64,000 nucleotides of DNA from an uncultured Eggerthellaceae bacterium (GTDB lineage: Bacteria; Actinomycetota; Coriobacteriia; Coriobacteriales; Eggerthellaceae): positions 169,851-233,850 of the forward strand of contig CAJUQK010000001.1 of NCBI GenBank assembly GCA_910588205.1, written 5' to 3'. Shown here one piece after another: positions 23,274-32,504 of the stretch. The translations under genes and the position numbers were made by a program. The first letter of the stretch is position 1. Each line of letters begins with the position of its first letter. Under the pieces are notes generated by a model that did not search any database, had not been told where the DNA came from, and saw only the letters and a program-made list of their open reading frames with translations.

Positions 23274-23302
23274 ATTCTAGCATGGACACACCGAAGTCTC
23301 AA
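23274..23302 (-). promoter_or_regulatory. Promoter for the sepIVA-like gene and DUF177
   Basis: On the minus strand TTGAGA (23297-23302) and TAGAAT (23274-23279) are 17 bases apart, with an extended TGC before the -10 box. It lies between the rsmD stop and the sepIVA-like start, giving a leader of about 95 bases. Confidence 0.7.
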
Positions 23303-23317
23303 AGCACGAAGGCGTCC

Positions 23318-23896
23318 TTAGGCGCAACGGCTCCATGACAGGTAGTCAAGGACTGTCTTACCGTAGCGCTTCTGGCGGATGCCGCAAAGACCCGCCACCT
23401 CAGGAAGGTCAGCAGATGAGGCAGCACGCTCATAGACGATGAGCGCATCATCCACGAGCGCACCCTCACGTCCGGCTCGTAGGATCAGCTCAGCCACATC
23501 ATCAGGGGCAGTGGCATAGGGAGGATCCAGCAAGAGCAGCCCATAGGGAGCGAACCGCCCTCCTATGCCTTGAGCAAGCACATCCCGGCGCAGGACATCT
23601 CCCCTGTCCTCCGCACCAACCAATGCCAGATTGGAGCGAACGCAAGCCAACGAACCCTTCCCTTGATCGAAGAACTGCACGTGACGCGCTCCGCGCGAGA
23701 GCATCTCCAACCCCAGCGCTCCTGACCCCGCGAAGGCATCACAGACCGAAACCCCTTCCAGGCCACCAAGCAAGCTGATCACCGAACTGGCCAGAGCCTC
23801 TCGCACGCGATCGGTAGTGGGACGCGCCACGTCTGCCGGACAGCCGATGAGTCGACCCCCGAAGCTTCCCGCAACGATCCTCAGAGCACCCGTCAT
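23318..23896 (-). CDS. rsmD: 16S rRNA (guanine966-N2)-methyltransferase
   Basis: RsmD methylates G966 of 16S rRNA in the assembled small subunit. The 192-residue protein shows GALRIVAGSFGGRLI at the start, PTTDRVREA, the SAM-binding VCDAFAGSGALGLEMLSRGA near residue 50, and the catalytic LDPPYA. The gene overlaps recG by four bases. In many relatives coaD follows rsmD; it is absent here and a promoter for the sepIVA-like gene comes next. Confidence 0.95.
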   Translation of the reverse strand: MTGALRIVAGSFGGRLIGCPADVARPTTDRVREALASSVISLLGGLEGVSVCDAFAGSGALGLEMLSRGARHVQFFDQGKGSLACVRSNLALVGAEDRGDVLRRDVLAQGIGGRFAPYGLLLLDPPYATAPDDVAELILRAGREGALVDDALIVYERAASSADLPEVAGLCGIRQKRYGKTVLDYLSWSRCA

Positions 23897-26022
23897 CCGC
23901 CGCTCACCATCCCTTCCTCAGCGAACATCATCCGCACTTCATGGGCAAGGGCCGCCACGTCCTCCCCTGCCAAATCCGGGTCGGCTTCGAGGATGACCCG
24001 AGCATCCTCATGGGCCGCTTCGATGAGCGCTGCATCCTTGATCACATTCACCAGCTTGAGCGCACTGGTTCCTGATTGCTTGTTCCCCAGGATATCCCCC
24101 TCGCGGCGCAGGGACAGGTCATAGCCTGCGATCTGGAAACCGTCGTCGCTCTGGACGAGGGCCGCAAGACGCGTGAGCGCAGCAGGTTGCGCGCTCGAGG
24201 ACACCAGATACACCTGGGCATCCAGATCAGCGCGTCCTACCCGCCCCCGCAATTGATGGAGCTGGGAGAGGCCGAAGCGGTCTGCGTCCTCCACGATCAT
24301 CACCGTGGCCTCGGGCACATCCACACCCACCTCGATCACCGTGGTGGTGACCAATACCTGCACTTCTCCAGAGACGAAGGCATCCATGGCCTGGCGCTTC
24401 TCATCCGATGTCATGCCACCGTGGAGCAGGCCCACCTCATAGGCGGCGAACACCGTAGAGGCCAAGCGGCGCGCCTCCGCGATGGCAGAGGTGCCGTCGT
24501 GGGCATCGAAGTCCCCCTCATCCTCTATCAAGATATCCGGATGGTAGGCTTCATCCTCATCTCCCGCCTGGCGCTTGGGGCGCTTCTCCTCCCCCTTGCC
24601 CACCAGCGGACAGACCACATAGATGCGTTCTCCCCGCTCCAAGGCCTCTTGGGCGGCGTCGTAGGCCACACCCCGTTGGCTGCGCTCCAAAGCGAAGGTC
24701 TCGCGGCGGGAGCCCCTCCGTGGTTTCTGGCGCAGATAGGAGCACGTAAGGTTGCCGAACAGGGTGAGCGCCAGGCTGCGCGGGATGGGAGTAGCCGTCA
24801 TATAGAGGGCATCTGGCGCATCCCCCTTGTCCAAGAGCTTCGCTCGCTGACCCACCCCGAAGCGCTGCTGCTCATCGATCACCACGAAGGAGAGGCTTCG
24901 GGCCACCACATCGTCCTCGATGAGCGCATGGGTGCCGATGAGCGCGTCGAGCTCTCCTTCAGCGAAGGAAGCCAAGAGGTGCTTGCGCTCCGGAGCTGAC
25001 GTGGAGCCTGTGAGGAGCCCCCAGGAGATGCCCGCTTGGTCGAAGAGCGGACCCAAGGTCTTGGCATGCTGTTGGGCCAGGATCTCCGTAGGCGCCATGA
25101 GCAGGGATTGACCGCCGCTATCAGCTGCAGCTGCCATGCCGAAAGCGGCCACGATGGTCTTGCCTGTGCCCACATCCCCTAAGACCATATGATCACCCAC
25201 CCGCTTCGCAGCCATGGCTGCGAAGAGCTCCTGGATGGTTCGGGATTGGTCCTGAGTCAGCTCAAAGGGCAGGCCCTGGTGTAAGCCGCGGACATGCGAA
25301 CCGTCCGTTGTGTGCTGCCAGACCACACCGCCCTTCGGTTCACGGCTTCCTTGCTGCATGAGGTACAACTGAAGGCAGAGCACCTCTTCGTAGATCAGGC
25401 GCTCCTTGGCCTGGGGGATATCATCCATGGTGCGCGGACGATGGATGCGCTCAAGAGCCGCGCCGCGGGAGATGAGGTTGCGCTTATCCCGGATAGAGGC
25501 GGGAAGAGGATCGAACATGGCGCGGGTCTCATCCAAAGCCGCTTCTACGATCTTGCGGATCACTCCAACGGTGAGCTTTCCTGATGCCGGGTGGATCGCC
25601 AGCACCTTTCCGGAGATGCCCTCGTCCTCCAGTTCCTCGAAATAGGGATTGGTCATCTGCTTGAAATCATAGCCATCAGTCACTTTGCCAGATATCGCCA
25701 ACCTCATGCCAGGCTTGAACCGCTTCGCCAACCAAGGCATATGGAAGAAGGTGACGGTCATGACCCCGGTAGCATCCCGCACATCCAACTCTACGATGGA
25801 AAGACGGGTACGCGTACGCTTGGGAGTGACGCGGTCTATCACGCACGCGATGGTGCAGACACTGGCGATGGGTGCCTGGGATATGGTGCATACGCGAGAG
25901 AGGTCAAGATAGCGTCGAGGGAAATGGGTCAGCAGGTCCCGTACGGTACGGATGCCCAGCTTCGCCAGAGCCTGAGCACGCGCCGATGAGACACCTTTGA
26001 TGGAGGTGACCGATGAGCTCAA
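23893..26022 (-). CDS. recG: ATP-dependent DNA helicase RecG
   Basis: RecG regresses stalled forks and branch-migrates Holliday junctions. The wedge domain is N-terminal. Helicase motifs include GDVGTGKT (Walker A, near residue 285), IDEQQRFGV (Walker B), MTATPIPRSLALT, and QLRGRVGRADLDA near the end. With TTG 26022 as start the protein is 709 residues and begins just before the characteristic VTSIKGVSSARAQALAKLGI. Any longer start would lie within the upstream kinase gene. The ribosome-binding site is weak, so the exact start is uncertain. Confidence 0.95.
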   Translation of the reverse strand: MSSSVTSIKGVSSARAQALAKLGIRTVRDLLTHFPRRYLDLSRVCTISQAPIASVCTIACVIDRVTPKRTRTRLSIVELDVRDATGVMTVTFFHMPWLAKRFKPGMRLAISGKVTDGYDFKQMTNPYFEELEDEGISGKVLAIHPASGKLTVGVIRKIVEAALDETRAMFDPLPASIRDKRNLISRGAALERIHRPRTMDDIPQAKERLIYEEVLCLQLYLMQQGSREPKGGVVWQHTTDGSHVRGLHQGLPFELTQDQSRTIQELFAAMAAKRVGDHMVLGDVGTGKTIVAAFGMAAAADSGGQSLLMAPTEILAQQHAKTLGPLFDQAGISWGLLTGSTSAPERKHLLASFAEGELDALIGTHALIEDDVVARSLSFVVIDEQQRFGVGQRAKLLDKGDAPDALYMTATPIPRSLALTLFGNLTCSYLRQKPRRGSRRETFALERSQRGVAYDAAQEALERGERIYVVCPLVGKGEEKRPKRQAGDEDEAYHPDILIEDEGDFDAHDGTSAIAEARRLASTVFAAYEVGLLHGGMTSDEKRQAMDAFVSGEVQVLVTTTVIEVGVDVPEATVMIVEDADRFGLSQLHQLRGRVGRADLDAQVYLVSSSAQPAALTRLAALVQSDDGFQIAGYDLSLRREGDILGNKQSGTSALKLVNVIKDAALIEAAHEDARVILEADPDLAGEDVAALAHEVRMMFAEEGMVSGG

Positions 26023-26080
26023 GGCGAGCGTAGCCTCAAGCCTATCGGGGCTTCCCGGATCCCCCGAAAGCCTCCGAGAG

Positions 26081-27712
26081 CTACTCAAGGGAGAAGACAA
26101 CGGGATAGAGCGGCTGCCCACCGTCTTGGATATCCATCTCCAAGTCTGGATAGGCATCCTGGATAGCGGCTTCCAGCTGCTCCAACTGAGCATCGCTCAG
26201 ATCCTGACCGGCCAGGATCGTCATGATGTCCGCATCGGCTGCATCCATCTTGCCCAGGAGCTGCATCACCGCGCTGTTCACGTCTTGAGCCACTGCATCG
26301 ATGGAACCGCCCGCGATGCCGATGACATCTCCGCTACGGATGGGGTTGCCCGAGGAATCCTTCGAATCCTTGATGGCGATGGTCACCTCACCGGTCTGTA
26401 CCTCTTGAGCCGCTTCTGCCATGGCAGCCACGTTCTCCTCAAGGCTGGCATCCTCATCCACGGCGAAGAGAGCCGCGAAGGCCTGCGGGACGCTCTTGGT
26501 GGGAACCACGCCACAATCCTTCTCAGAAAGGGTGCAAGCGCTCTCAGCAGCCATGATGATGTTGGAGTTGTTCGGAAGGATGATGACCGCATCCGCGTTC
26601 ACCTTCCCTACGGCTTCTAGCAGGTCCTTGGTGGAGGGATTCATGGTCTGGCCACCCGAGACGACGATATCCACCCCTTGGCTCTCCAGGATCTTGCGCG
26701 TCCCCTCTCCGGCCGCCACGGCCACGAACCCCAAAGGCTTGCGCTCCTCCCGCTGCTCAGAGGCTATCTTGCTCACCCTATCCTGGGATTGCAGGTCCAT
26801 GTTGTGGATGTGCACCTCAGAGATCTGCCCATGGCTCAGGAAGTACTTGAGCACCTGGTCGGGGGTGTTGGAATGGACATGCACCTTGAACTTCGGGGAA
26901 GCACCCACACATAGTTCGCAATCCCCCATGGTCTGAAGGAAATCCAGCGCCGCTTCAGGGTCAAGGGTGTCAGAATCCACCAGGAATTCATTGCAATAGC
27001 GGTATTCCGACCCCTCCCAATCATTGATCTGCTCTATCTCCACCTTGGGACCGAAGGCACCCCCGAGGGTGATGTCCTCGATGTCCAAGGGAGCCTTCCC
27101 CAAAAGCGCAGCAGCGAAGGAATCCAAGAGGATGGCCAAGCCGAAGCCACCTGCATCCACCACACCGTTCTCTTTGAGCACCGCGAGGAAATCCGGTGTG
27201 CGCTGCACGGAGGCATAGGCCTCGGATACGATGGCCTCCATGGCCGCATCCGTATCAAGCCCCAAAGCGGCAGCATCCTTCGCCGCCTTGGCCGTATCCC
27301 GCAGCACCGTGAGGATGGTACCTTCCACGGGCTTGCGCACTGCCTGGAAGGCCACCTCTTCGGCCTTCTGGAAGGAAGCGGCTATGGTCTCGGTGTCGAA
27401 CTGATCCAGCCCTTCGCTCCCCTCGCAGAGGCCGCGGAGGATCTGGGAGGTGATGACGCCGGAATTGCCGCGGGCGCCCATGAGCGCACCCTGGATGATG
27501 GCCTTGCGCACTGCCTGCCCGTCGGCATCTAAACCGAGCGAGCGCAGGTTGTTGACCACGCTCTCTATGGTGAGCGACATGTTGGTACCCGTATCCCCAT
27601 CGGGGACCGGGAAGACGTTCAAACGGTTGATCTCTTCCTTGCGCTGGGTAAGGGCAGCCGAGGCACTAGCGATGGCGTTGAGGATCTGGGCAGGTTCATA
27701 GGTCTTGAGCAT
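26081..27712 (-). CDS. DAK-domain (YloV/FakA-like) kinase
   Basis: The 543-residue protein has an N-terminal DhaL/Dak2 domain with NVFPVPDGDTGTNMSLT (residues 32-48, the metal/ATP loop) and GARGNSGVITSQILRG. A middle DegV-interacting-type region and a C-terminal domain follow. In Firmicutes the orthologue FakA phosphorylates fatty acids bound to FakB proteins. No FakB/DegV gene is nearby, so the substrate here is inferred. The gene follows asp23 by 69 bases, the conserved yloU-yloV-recG order. The ATG at 27712 is preceded by AGGAGAATCC. Confidence 0.9.
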   Translation of the reverse strand: MLKTYEPAQILNAIASASAALTQRKEEINRLNVFPVPDGDTGTNMSLTIESVVNNLRSLGLDADGQAVRKAIIQGALMGARGNSGVITSQILRGLCEGSEGLDQFDTETIAASFQKAEEVAFQAVRKPVEGTILTVLRDTAKAAKDAAALGLDTDAAMEAIVSEAYASVQRTPDFLAVLKENGVVDAGGFGLAILLDSFAAALLGKAPLDIEDITLGGAFGPKVEIEQINDWEGSEYRYCNEFLVDSDTLDPEAALDFLQTMGDCELCVGASPKFKVHVHSNTPDQVLKYFLSHGQISEVHIHNMDLQSQDRVSKIASEQREERKPLGFVAVAAGEGTRKILESQGVDIVVSGGQTMNPSTKDLLEAVGKVNADAVIILPNNSNIIMAAESACTLSEKDCGVVPTKSVPQAFAALFAVDEDASLEENVAAMAEAAQEVQTGEVTIAIKDSKDSSGNPIRSGDVIGIAGGSIDAVAQDVNSAVMQLLGKMDAADADIMTILAGQDLSDAQLEQLEAAIQDAYPDLEMDIQDGGQPLYPVVFSLE

Positions 27713-27781
27713 GGGGGGATTCTCCTAATGGGGGGCGTGAGCCGTGACGAGATGCATCTGCATCAGACGATCCAAGGCAGG

Positions 27782-28126
27782 CTATCTGACCTTGATATCT
27801 TGAACATGCACGATGACCTCGCTGATGGGAACCTGTGCATACTCGTTGAGGGCGAACTTCACTTGGTCGGAGAGGTTCTGGGACACCGTGGAGATATTAG
27901 TGCCGTATTCGATCACCACGTAGAGCTCTACCTTGATCCCCTCCTCCTGGGGAGTGACCACAATGCCGCGACGCAAGCGCGAGGCGGGCAGCAGCTTGGC
28001 GAATCCATCTGCTGCATTAGGAGCCGTCATGCCCACCACTCCATAGCATTCCAGGGCAGCGTAACCCACTATATCCGCGAGGACATCATTGGCAACATGC
28101 AGTTCTCCGAGGACCTTCTCTGCCAT
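27782..28126 (-). CDS. Asp23/Gls24 (YloU) family protein
   Basis: This 114-residue Asp23-domain protein contains GELHVANDVLADIVGYAALE at the start and ends IVHVQDIKVR. The family includes cell-envelope stress and membrane-associated proteins, but no catalytic activity is known. The start is ATG 28126 with AGAAAGGAGC at three to seven bases. It is the first gene of asp23-fakA-recG-rsmD. Confidence 0.9.
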   Translation of the reverse strand: MAEKVLGELHVANDVLADIVGYAALECYGVVGMTAPNAADGFAKLLPASRLRRGIVVTPQEEGIKVELYVVIEYGTNISTVSQNLSDQVKFALNEYAQVPISEVIVHVQDIKVR

Positions 28127-28229
28127 GATGCTCCTTTCTCCAACCTGAACCCGCATCTAAGCGAGGTCGTAGGGTGTCTATTGATGGGCATCGGACGATA
28201 AGCCATCATCTGATGCCTTTGTTCAAGCT

Positions 28230-28235
28230 AGTATA
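28230..28235 (-). promoter_or_regulatory. -10 box for the asp23-recG operon
   Basis: A TATACT on the minus strand lies about 105 bases ahead of asp23. No clear -35 box is visible. It is divergent from the rpmB promoter in the same 250-base gap. Confidence 0.35.
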
Positions 28236-28289
28236 GCGCAAGGGAGACGGGCGCATCCCCCGGCCCATCGAACCGAAGCCACGAAGACA

Positions 28290-28320
28290 TTGGCATCCCG
28301 CCCAAGATATGTGCTATAGT
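28290..28320 (+). promoter_or_regulatory. Promoter for rpmB
   Basis: TTGGCA (28290-28295) and TATAGT (28315-28320) are 19 bases apart, slightly long. The leader to rpmB would be about 50 bases. Confidence 0.45.
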
Positions 28321-28378
28321 TTGCTGCTGCTGTTGTAAACCGAACAGGTTCACCCCTGAGAGCAAATAGGAGCAAGCT

Positions 28379-28570
28379 ATGTCACAGGTATGCGAAGTCT
28401 GCGGTAAGAAGCCTTCATTCGGGCACAACGTGAGCCATTCTCATAGGGTCACGAACAGGATATTCAGGCCCAATGTGCAGAAGGTCACCATCAAGGACAA
28501 GAACGGCCATGTGCGCAAGGCTCGCGTTTGCACCAGCTGCATGAAGGCTGGGAAGGTGGAGCGCGCCTAG
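28379..28570 (+). CDS. rpmB: 50S ribosomal protein L28
   Basis: L28 is a 63-residue large-subunit protein. The sequence starts MSQVCEVCGKKPSFGHNVSH, keeps TNRIFRPNVQKV, and ends with a second cysteine pair CTSCMKAGKVERA, so it is the zinc-binding form. The ATG has AATAGGAGC ahead of it. It is monocistronic on the plus strand, divergent from asp23, with a strong intrinsic terminator behind. Confidence 0.97.
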   Translation: MSQVCEVCGKKPSFGHNVSHSHRVTNRIFRPNVQKVTIKDKNGHVRKARVCTSCMKAGKVERA

Positions 28571-28606
28571 GATCGTCCACCACCCTAACATCTCGAAGAA
28601 GTATCG

Positions 28607-28636
28607 AAAAGGCCCCCAGATGGGGGCCTTTCTCAT
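28607..28636 (+). terminator. Strong, probably bidirectional intrinsic terminator
   Basis: AAAGGCCCCC (28608-28617) pairs with GGGGGCCTTT (28622-28631) around AGAT. On the plus strand TTTCTC follows and on the minus strand TTTTC follows. It separates rpmB from the convergent zinc-ribbon gene. Confidence 0.85.
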
Positions 28637-28665
28637 GTCACTGCTCTCGTAGGAACGAGGGTGCT

Positions 28666-29388
28666 CTAACCCTCCAAGATGAGCAGGCGCTTGCAGATGG
28701 GACAAAAGGCCACCGGGGCCTGGGAGCGCAGCTCTATCAGACGCCCTGGGTCGATGCCGGCCCGGCACACTCCGCAGCGGCTACCCTCCAGCTTGCCTAC
28801 CACCACACACCCCATGCGCTCAGAGGTGTCTCGGTAGGCATCGGCCAATTCCGCGCTGATGGCATCAAGGAGCTGATCGCGCTCAGCGGATGCCTGAGAG
28901 ATGCCCGTCTTGAGACGCCCCCCTTCGCGCTTGAACTCATCGGTTGCTTGGGCTTCGGTGGCATCCAGGGCATCCAAGGCACCGACGACCTGCTCTTCCA
29001 GGGCCAGGATCTTGGCATGCTCGGCATCTATCTGGGCCATCTCCTCTGCCAGCACCTGACGGCGACGGAAGATGCCATCCAACTCCTTGGTACGCGCCTC
29101 AACGTTGCGATAATCACCACCCGCCGCCTCGATGGCCGCCTGAACTCCCTTCTCTTTCTTCTCAAGAGAGGCGTCCTCATCCTGAACACGGGTGCGCTTC
29201 TTGGCTGATTCCTTCTTGAGGGAGCCGATCTTGGCAGCTTTATCCTCAAGGGCAGCACGCTTGGTGCGACACTCCAAGATGACCTGCCTCTGGGGAAGCT
29301 CTTCCAGATCCCGGGTCATATGCATGATGTTGAAATCAGCTTGCTGTGCCGCGAGCAAGGATTGGATCTCTGTGGGGGTTGCCTGCAC
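28666..29388 (-). CDS. Coiled-coil protein with C-terminal C4 zinc ribbon
   Basis: About 180 residues of charged coiled coil precede a C-terminal zinc ribbon CGVCRAG...FCPICKRLL. This architecture matches the C4-type zinc-ribbon family (zf-RING_7) found beside Nif3-like genes in many bacteria, with a proposed nucleic-acid-binding role that is unproven. The start is GTG 29388, with AAAGGTGG four bases ahead; in-frame ATGs 27-36 bases upstream lack a good site. It is the last gene of the rpe-to-Nif3 unit. Confidence 0.8.
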   Translation of the reverse strand: MQATPTEIQSLLAAQQADFNIMHMTRDLEELPQRQVILECRTKRAALEDKAAKIGSLKKESAKKRTRVQDEDASLEKKEKGVQAAIEAAGGDYRNVEARTKELDGIFRRRQVLAEEMAQIDAEHAKILALEEQVVGALDALDATEAQATDEFKREGGRLKTGISQASAERDQLLDAISAELADAYRDTSERMGCVVVGKLEGSRCGVCRAGIDPGRLIELRSQAPVAFCPICKRLLILEG

Positions 29389-29469
29389 GGTTCCACCTTT
29401 CGCGAACGGAAGCATCATTGCACCCAATTCTAGCGCAAACGATCGCGCGAATCGGGCGCATGGGCAACG

Positions 29470-30438
29470 CTATAGGCGAATGCTCTCTGGGTAAGACCAG
29501 CGCTCCGTTTGATCCAGGATGACGATATCCTCCGAGGAGAGCCCGAAGCTGGCAGCAGCATCAGCCAATACCGCCGTGAGGGGGAATTCGCTCAGATCGT
29601 GACCCAGCTCGATGATGCAGAGCCCGGCCTCGGAGAGCTCGAGAGCCTCATGGTACTTGACCTCTCCGCAGATCAAGCAGTCAACACCTGCGGCCAGGGC
29701 CTGCTTACCCAAAGAGCCTGCGCTTCCCGTAGCGCAAACGACCCGGGTCACGGTGGAACTGAAACTGCCCCACACCCGGGGTGCTCGTCCGAACACGGAA
29801 GTACAGCGTGCGGCGATATGGGCAAGCGCCTCCGACTTGCCTCCCTCGGTGCTCACCTTGCAGACCTGGCCATAACCGAGAGCAGGACGCTTCTCCAAAG
29901 GCGCGAGCACCTTCCCCGTATAGGTGAGCCCCAGAAGCTTCGGAAGGATGACCTGGGCCTGCTTGCTGACATCAAGCGAAGTATGAAAGACCATGAGGGC
30001 CACGCCCGAGCGGATAGCCGCGAAGACACCGGCACCAGGCGAGAGCGCCACGGATCGTTCGGGAGCGAAGGAGGCAGGCGGATCCAGATAGGCAGGATGA
30101 TGGGTGAGAAGCACATTGGCCCCTGCCTTCGCTGCCTCTTCGATGGCATCTACCGTGGGATCCAGCGCGATAGCCACCTTGGTGATGGGCAGGGCACGCT
30201 CCCCTACCAACAGGCCGCATCTGTCCCAGCTCTCAGCGGTATCGGCAGGAAAGAGCTTCAACAGCTGCTGTTCCAGCGCACCTATGGTGCGCACCTTGTC
30301 GGACTTGGCTAGGATGCGAGAGCCCTGCTTTACCAGAGCATCCGTAGCGGTTGTGAGAGCCCGCGCCGCCTTCTTCGGCCGCTTCTCCCCTTTGGAAGCG
30401 GACTTGGCGGACCTCTTGTCTTTCTTATCCTTGGCCAT
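29470..30438 (-). CDS. Nif3-like dinuclear metal-centre protein (DUF34)
   Basis: The 322-residue protein contains ESWDRCGLLVGE, LLTHHPAYLDPP with the metal histidines, MVFHTSLDVS, CGEVKYHEALE and ELGHDLSEFP. This is the ordered motif set of the Nif3/YbgI family, which binds two metals and is discussed as a metal-dependent hydrolase. An unusual feature is about 50 extra N-terminal residues rich in lysine, alanine and serine before VRTIGALEQQLL. The gene is followed by the zinc-ribbon protein, a conserved pairing. Confidence 0.9.
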   Translation of the reverse strand: MAKDKKDKRSAKSASKGEKRPKKAARALTTATDALVKQGSRILAKSDKVRTIGALEQQLLKLFPADTAESWDRCGLLVGERALPITKVAIALDPTVDAIEEAAKAGANVLLTHHPAYLDPPASFAPERSVALSPGAGVFAAIRSGVALMVFHTSLDVSKQAQVILPKLLGLTYTGKVLAPLEKRPALGYGQVCKVSTEGGKSEALAHIAARCTSVFGRAPRVWGSFSSTVTRVVCATGSAGSLGKQALAAGVDCLICGEVKYHEALELSEAGLCIIELGHDLSEFPLTAVLADAAASFGLSSEDIVILDQTERWSYPESIRL

Positions 30439-30470
30439 GGGAAGCTCCTTGCTCGCGCATGAAGTGTGCT

Positions 30471-31292
30471 TTATCGGTCTAAGGAGATGCTACGCCTATC
30501 TCCCGTGGAAGTGGGTACGGTCACGCAGTTGTAACCTGCTTCTTGCATCAGCCGATAGCCTCGGCGGATATCTCGAGCCACATTCGCAGGCAGGTGGGCA
30601 TCCGTCCCCACCGTGCAAGGCACCTCCGCTCGAGCAAAGGCGGCTAGAAGGGCAGGAGCGGGAAAGGGCTCTTCGCAGGCATAATAGGACCCAGAGGTGT
30701 TGAGCTCTATCATCCGCCCTCCCGCTCGAGCCGCTTCAGCCATCTGCTCGTAGAGAGGCTCCAAGGCGAACGAAGGGTAGCGGTCGAATTTCTTCGCGAG
30801 GTCAGGATGGGACATGATATGGAAGGGAAGGGAGTCATCCACTGCCGCCTGACACCAGAGCTCAACATAGCGGCGCCAGATGACATCCGCCGCCCCCGGT
30901 TCTTCCCAGCGGTCTCGTTGAGCCGGGTCATCAAAGGGCCAGCGATCCACGAAATGGACTGAGCCGAGGATCAGGTCGAACCGATCCAAGTTCATGGTCT
31001 CCAAATCCCGATCCTCATCTTGGCCCAGATAGTCAAGCTCTATGCCCAAGAGGATATCCAAGCTCGGATGAGCGTTCCTCGCTTCCAGAACGGCCTGCTC
31101 ATAGAGGGGCAGCTTCTCTGAAGGGACCGAAAGATAACCAACGGGGTCGAAGGCGGCAGAGAGCGGGAAGTGATCCGTGAAGGCCAGCGTGGTCAGGCCG
31201 CAGTGTTCGGCTTCGGCAACGTAGGCTTCCACCTCCCCCTCCCCATGGCCGCAGAATCCGGTATGACAATGGGTGTTCACTAATTCGGTCAA
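30471..31292 (-). CDS. PHP-domain phosphoesterase (HisJ/HisK-type histidinol-phosphatase)
   Basis: A 273-residue PHP protein with NTHCHTGFCGHGEG (metal motif 1), AFTDHFPL, GSVHFVD, SHPDLAKKF and GTDAHLP, the full set of PHP metal ligands. Closest in layout to monofunctional histidinol-phosphate phosphatases. No histidine genes are nearby, so another phosphorylated substrate is possible. It follows the cysteine desulfurase by three bases. Confidence 0.82.
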   Translation of the reverse strand: MTELVNTHCHTGFCGHGEGEVEAYVAEAEHCGLTTLAFTDHFPLSAAFDPVGYLSVPSEKLPLYEQAVLEARNAHPSLDILLGIELDYLGQDEDRDLETMNLDRFDLILGSVHFVDRWPFDDPAQRDRWEEPGAADVIWRRYVELWCQAAVDDSLPFHIMSHPDLAKKFDRYPSFALEPLYEQMAEAARAGGRMIELNTSGSYYACEEPFPAPALLAAFARAEVPCTVGTDAHLPANVARDIRRGYRLMQEAGYNCVTVPTSTGDRRSISLDR

Positions 31293-31295
31293 TGC

Positions 31296-32504
31296 TCAAC
31301 CCTCCCAATCCAAGACCTTCGGCACTGCCTTTAAGAGCGCCTCGGCCTGTTCCATATCCGTGTATCGTCCAAAGGAGATGCGAAGCTCTGTTTGAGCCTC
31401 ATCGGCACCAAGGCCGCAAGCGCTCAGGACATGGCTTGGCTTCAAGCTGGACGAAGAGCAAGCGCTCCCTCCCGATACAGCGAAACCGAGAGCGTCGAAG
31501 CGCAGCACCGCCGTCTGGCTCTCGATGCCTTCGAGCAGTACGCAAACCACATTGGGAAGGAAGTCCTGGCTTCCTTCAGGGCATTCCACCGCTGGCTGGA
31601 TGCGGTCCAAAGCAGAGAGGCGCTCATAGAGCCTATCGCGTATCTGCCGGAGGCGAGCACTCTCCGCCTCCACATCAGCTGTGACTGCCGAAGCAGCCGC
31701 CGCGAAGCCCACCGCCCCGCAGACATTCTGGGTGCCGCAGCGCCTCCCGCCCTCTTGACCACCCCCCAAGATGAATGCGGTGAAAGGACAGCGTCGCTTC
31801 AGATAGAGAGCACCCACACCGTAGGGACCTCCGATCTTATGAGCAGAGAACGAGGCAGCATCCACATCCATCTCCCGAAGATGGATGGGCACCTTCCCCA
31901 GCCCCTGTACAGCATCGGTATGGAAGAGCGCCCCTGATCGGTGAGCAGCGGCCGCCAGCTGCCGGATAGCCTGGATAGAGCCCACCTCCGAATTCGCCTG
32001 CTGGATGCTCACCAAGACCGTCTCAGGCCTGAGCGCCTCCTCAAGGTCGGAAACGCTGATGAACCCATCGCGATCAGGCCGCAGATAGGTCACCTCGAAG
32101 CCCTGAGATGCCAGGCGACGGGCTGGCTTCAACACCGCTTTATGCTCTATCTGAGACGTGATGACATGAGGAGTGAACGTCCCGCTCATCTTCCGCGCCC
32201 GTTCTTCGAAAGCAGCCCGGGCGACCCCTTCCATGGCAGCATTATCCGCCTCGGTAGCGCCAGAGGTGAAGATGATCTCATCGGGACGAGCCGCCCCCAG
32301 GGAGGAAGCGAGGCTGCGCCGCGCCCCCTCCAAGGCCTTGAACGCCTCCCTGCCGGGCTGTGAGAGGGAATTCGGGTTGGCATTACCCAGGATGGATCCA
32401 GGGCCCGCCGTAAGGTAAGGCTCCATGGCCGCCAATGCTTCAGACACCATGGGTGCCGTAGCAGCGTAATCGAAATAGAGATAACCCTCCGTGCGCTCAA
32501 GCAT
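31296..32504 (-). CDS. Cysteine desulfurase (NifS/IscS family)
   Basis: The 402-residue PLP enzyme removes sulfur from cysteine. Key segments are YFDYAATAPM at the start, SGATEADNAA, HTDAVQGLGKVPI, SFSAHKIGGPYGVGALY with the PLP lysine, and SGGSACSSSS carrying the persulfide cysteine near residue 335. Likely acceptors include ThiI at 41.6 kb and Fe-S assembly. It overlaps rpe by eight bases, so the two are coupled, although no pathway link is obvious. Confidence 0.93.
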   Translation of the reverse strand: MLERTEGYLYFDYAATAPMVSEALAAMEPYLTAGPGSILGNANPNSLSQPGREAFKALEGARRSLASSLGAARPDEIIFTSGATEADNAAMEGVARAAFEERARKMSGTFTPHVITSQIEHKAVLKPARRLASQGFEVTYLRPDRDGFISVSDLEEALRPETVLVSIQQANSEVGSIQAIRQLAAAAHRSGALFHTDAVQGLGKVPIHLREMDVDAASFSAHKIGGPYGVGALYLKRRCPFTAFILGGGQEGGRRCGTQNVCGAVGFAAAASAVTADVEAESARLRQIRDRLYERLSALDRIQPAVECPEGSQDFLPNVVCVLLEGIESQTAVLRFDALGFAVSGGSACSSSSLKPSHVLSACGLGADEAQTELRISFGRYTDMEQAEALLKAVPKVLDWEG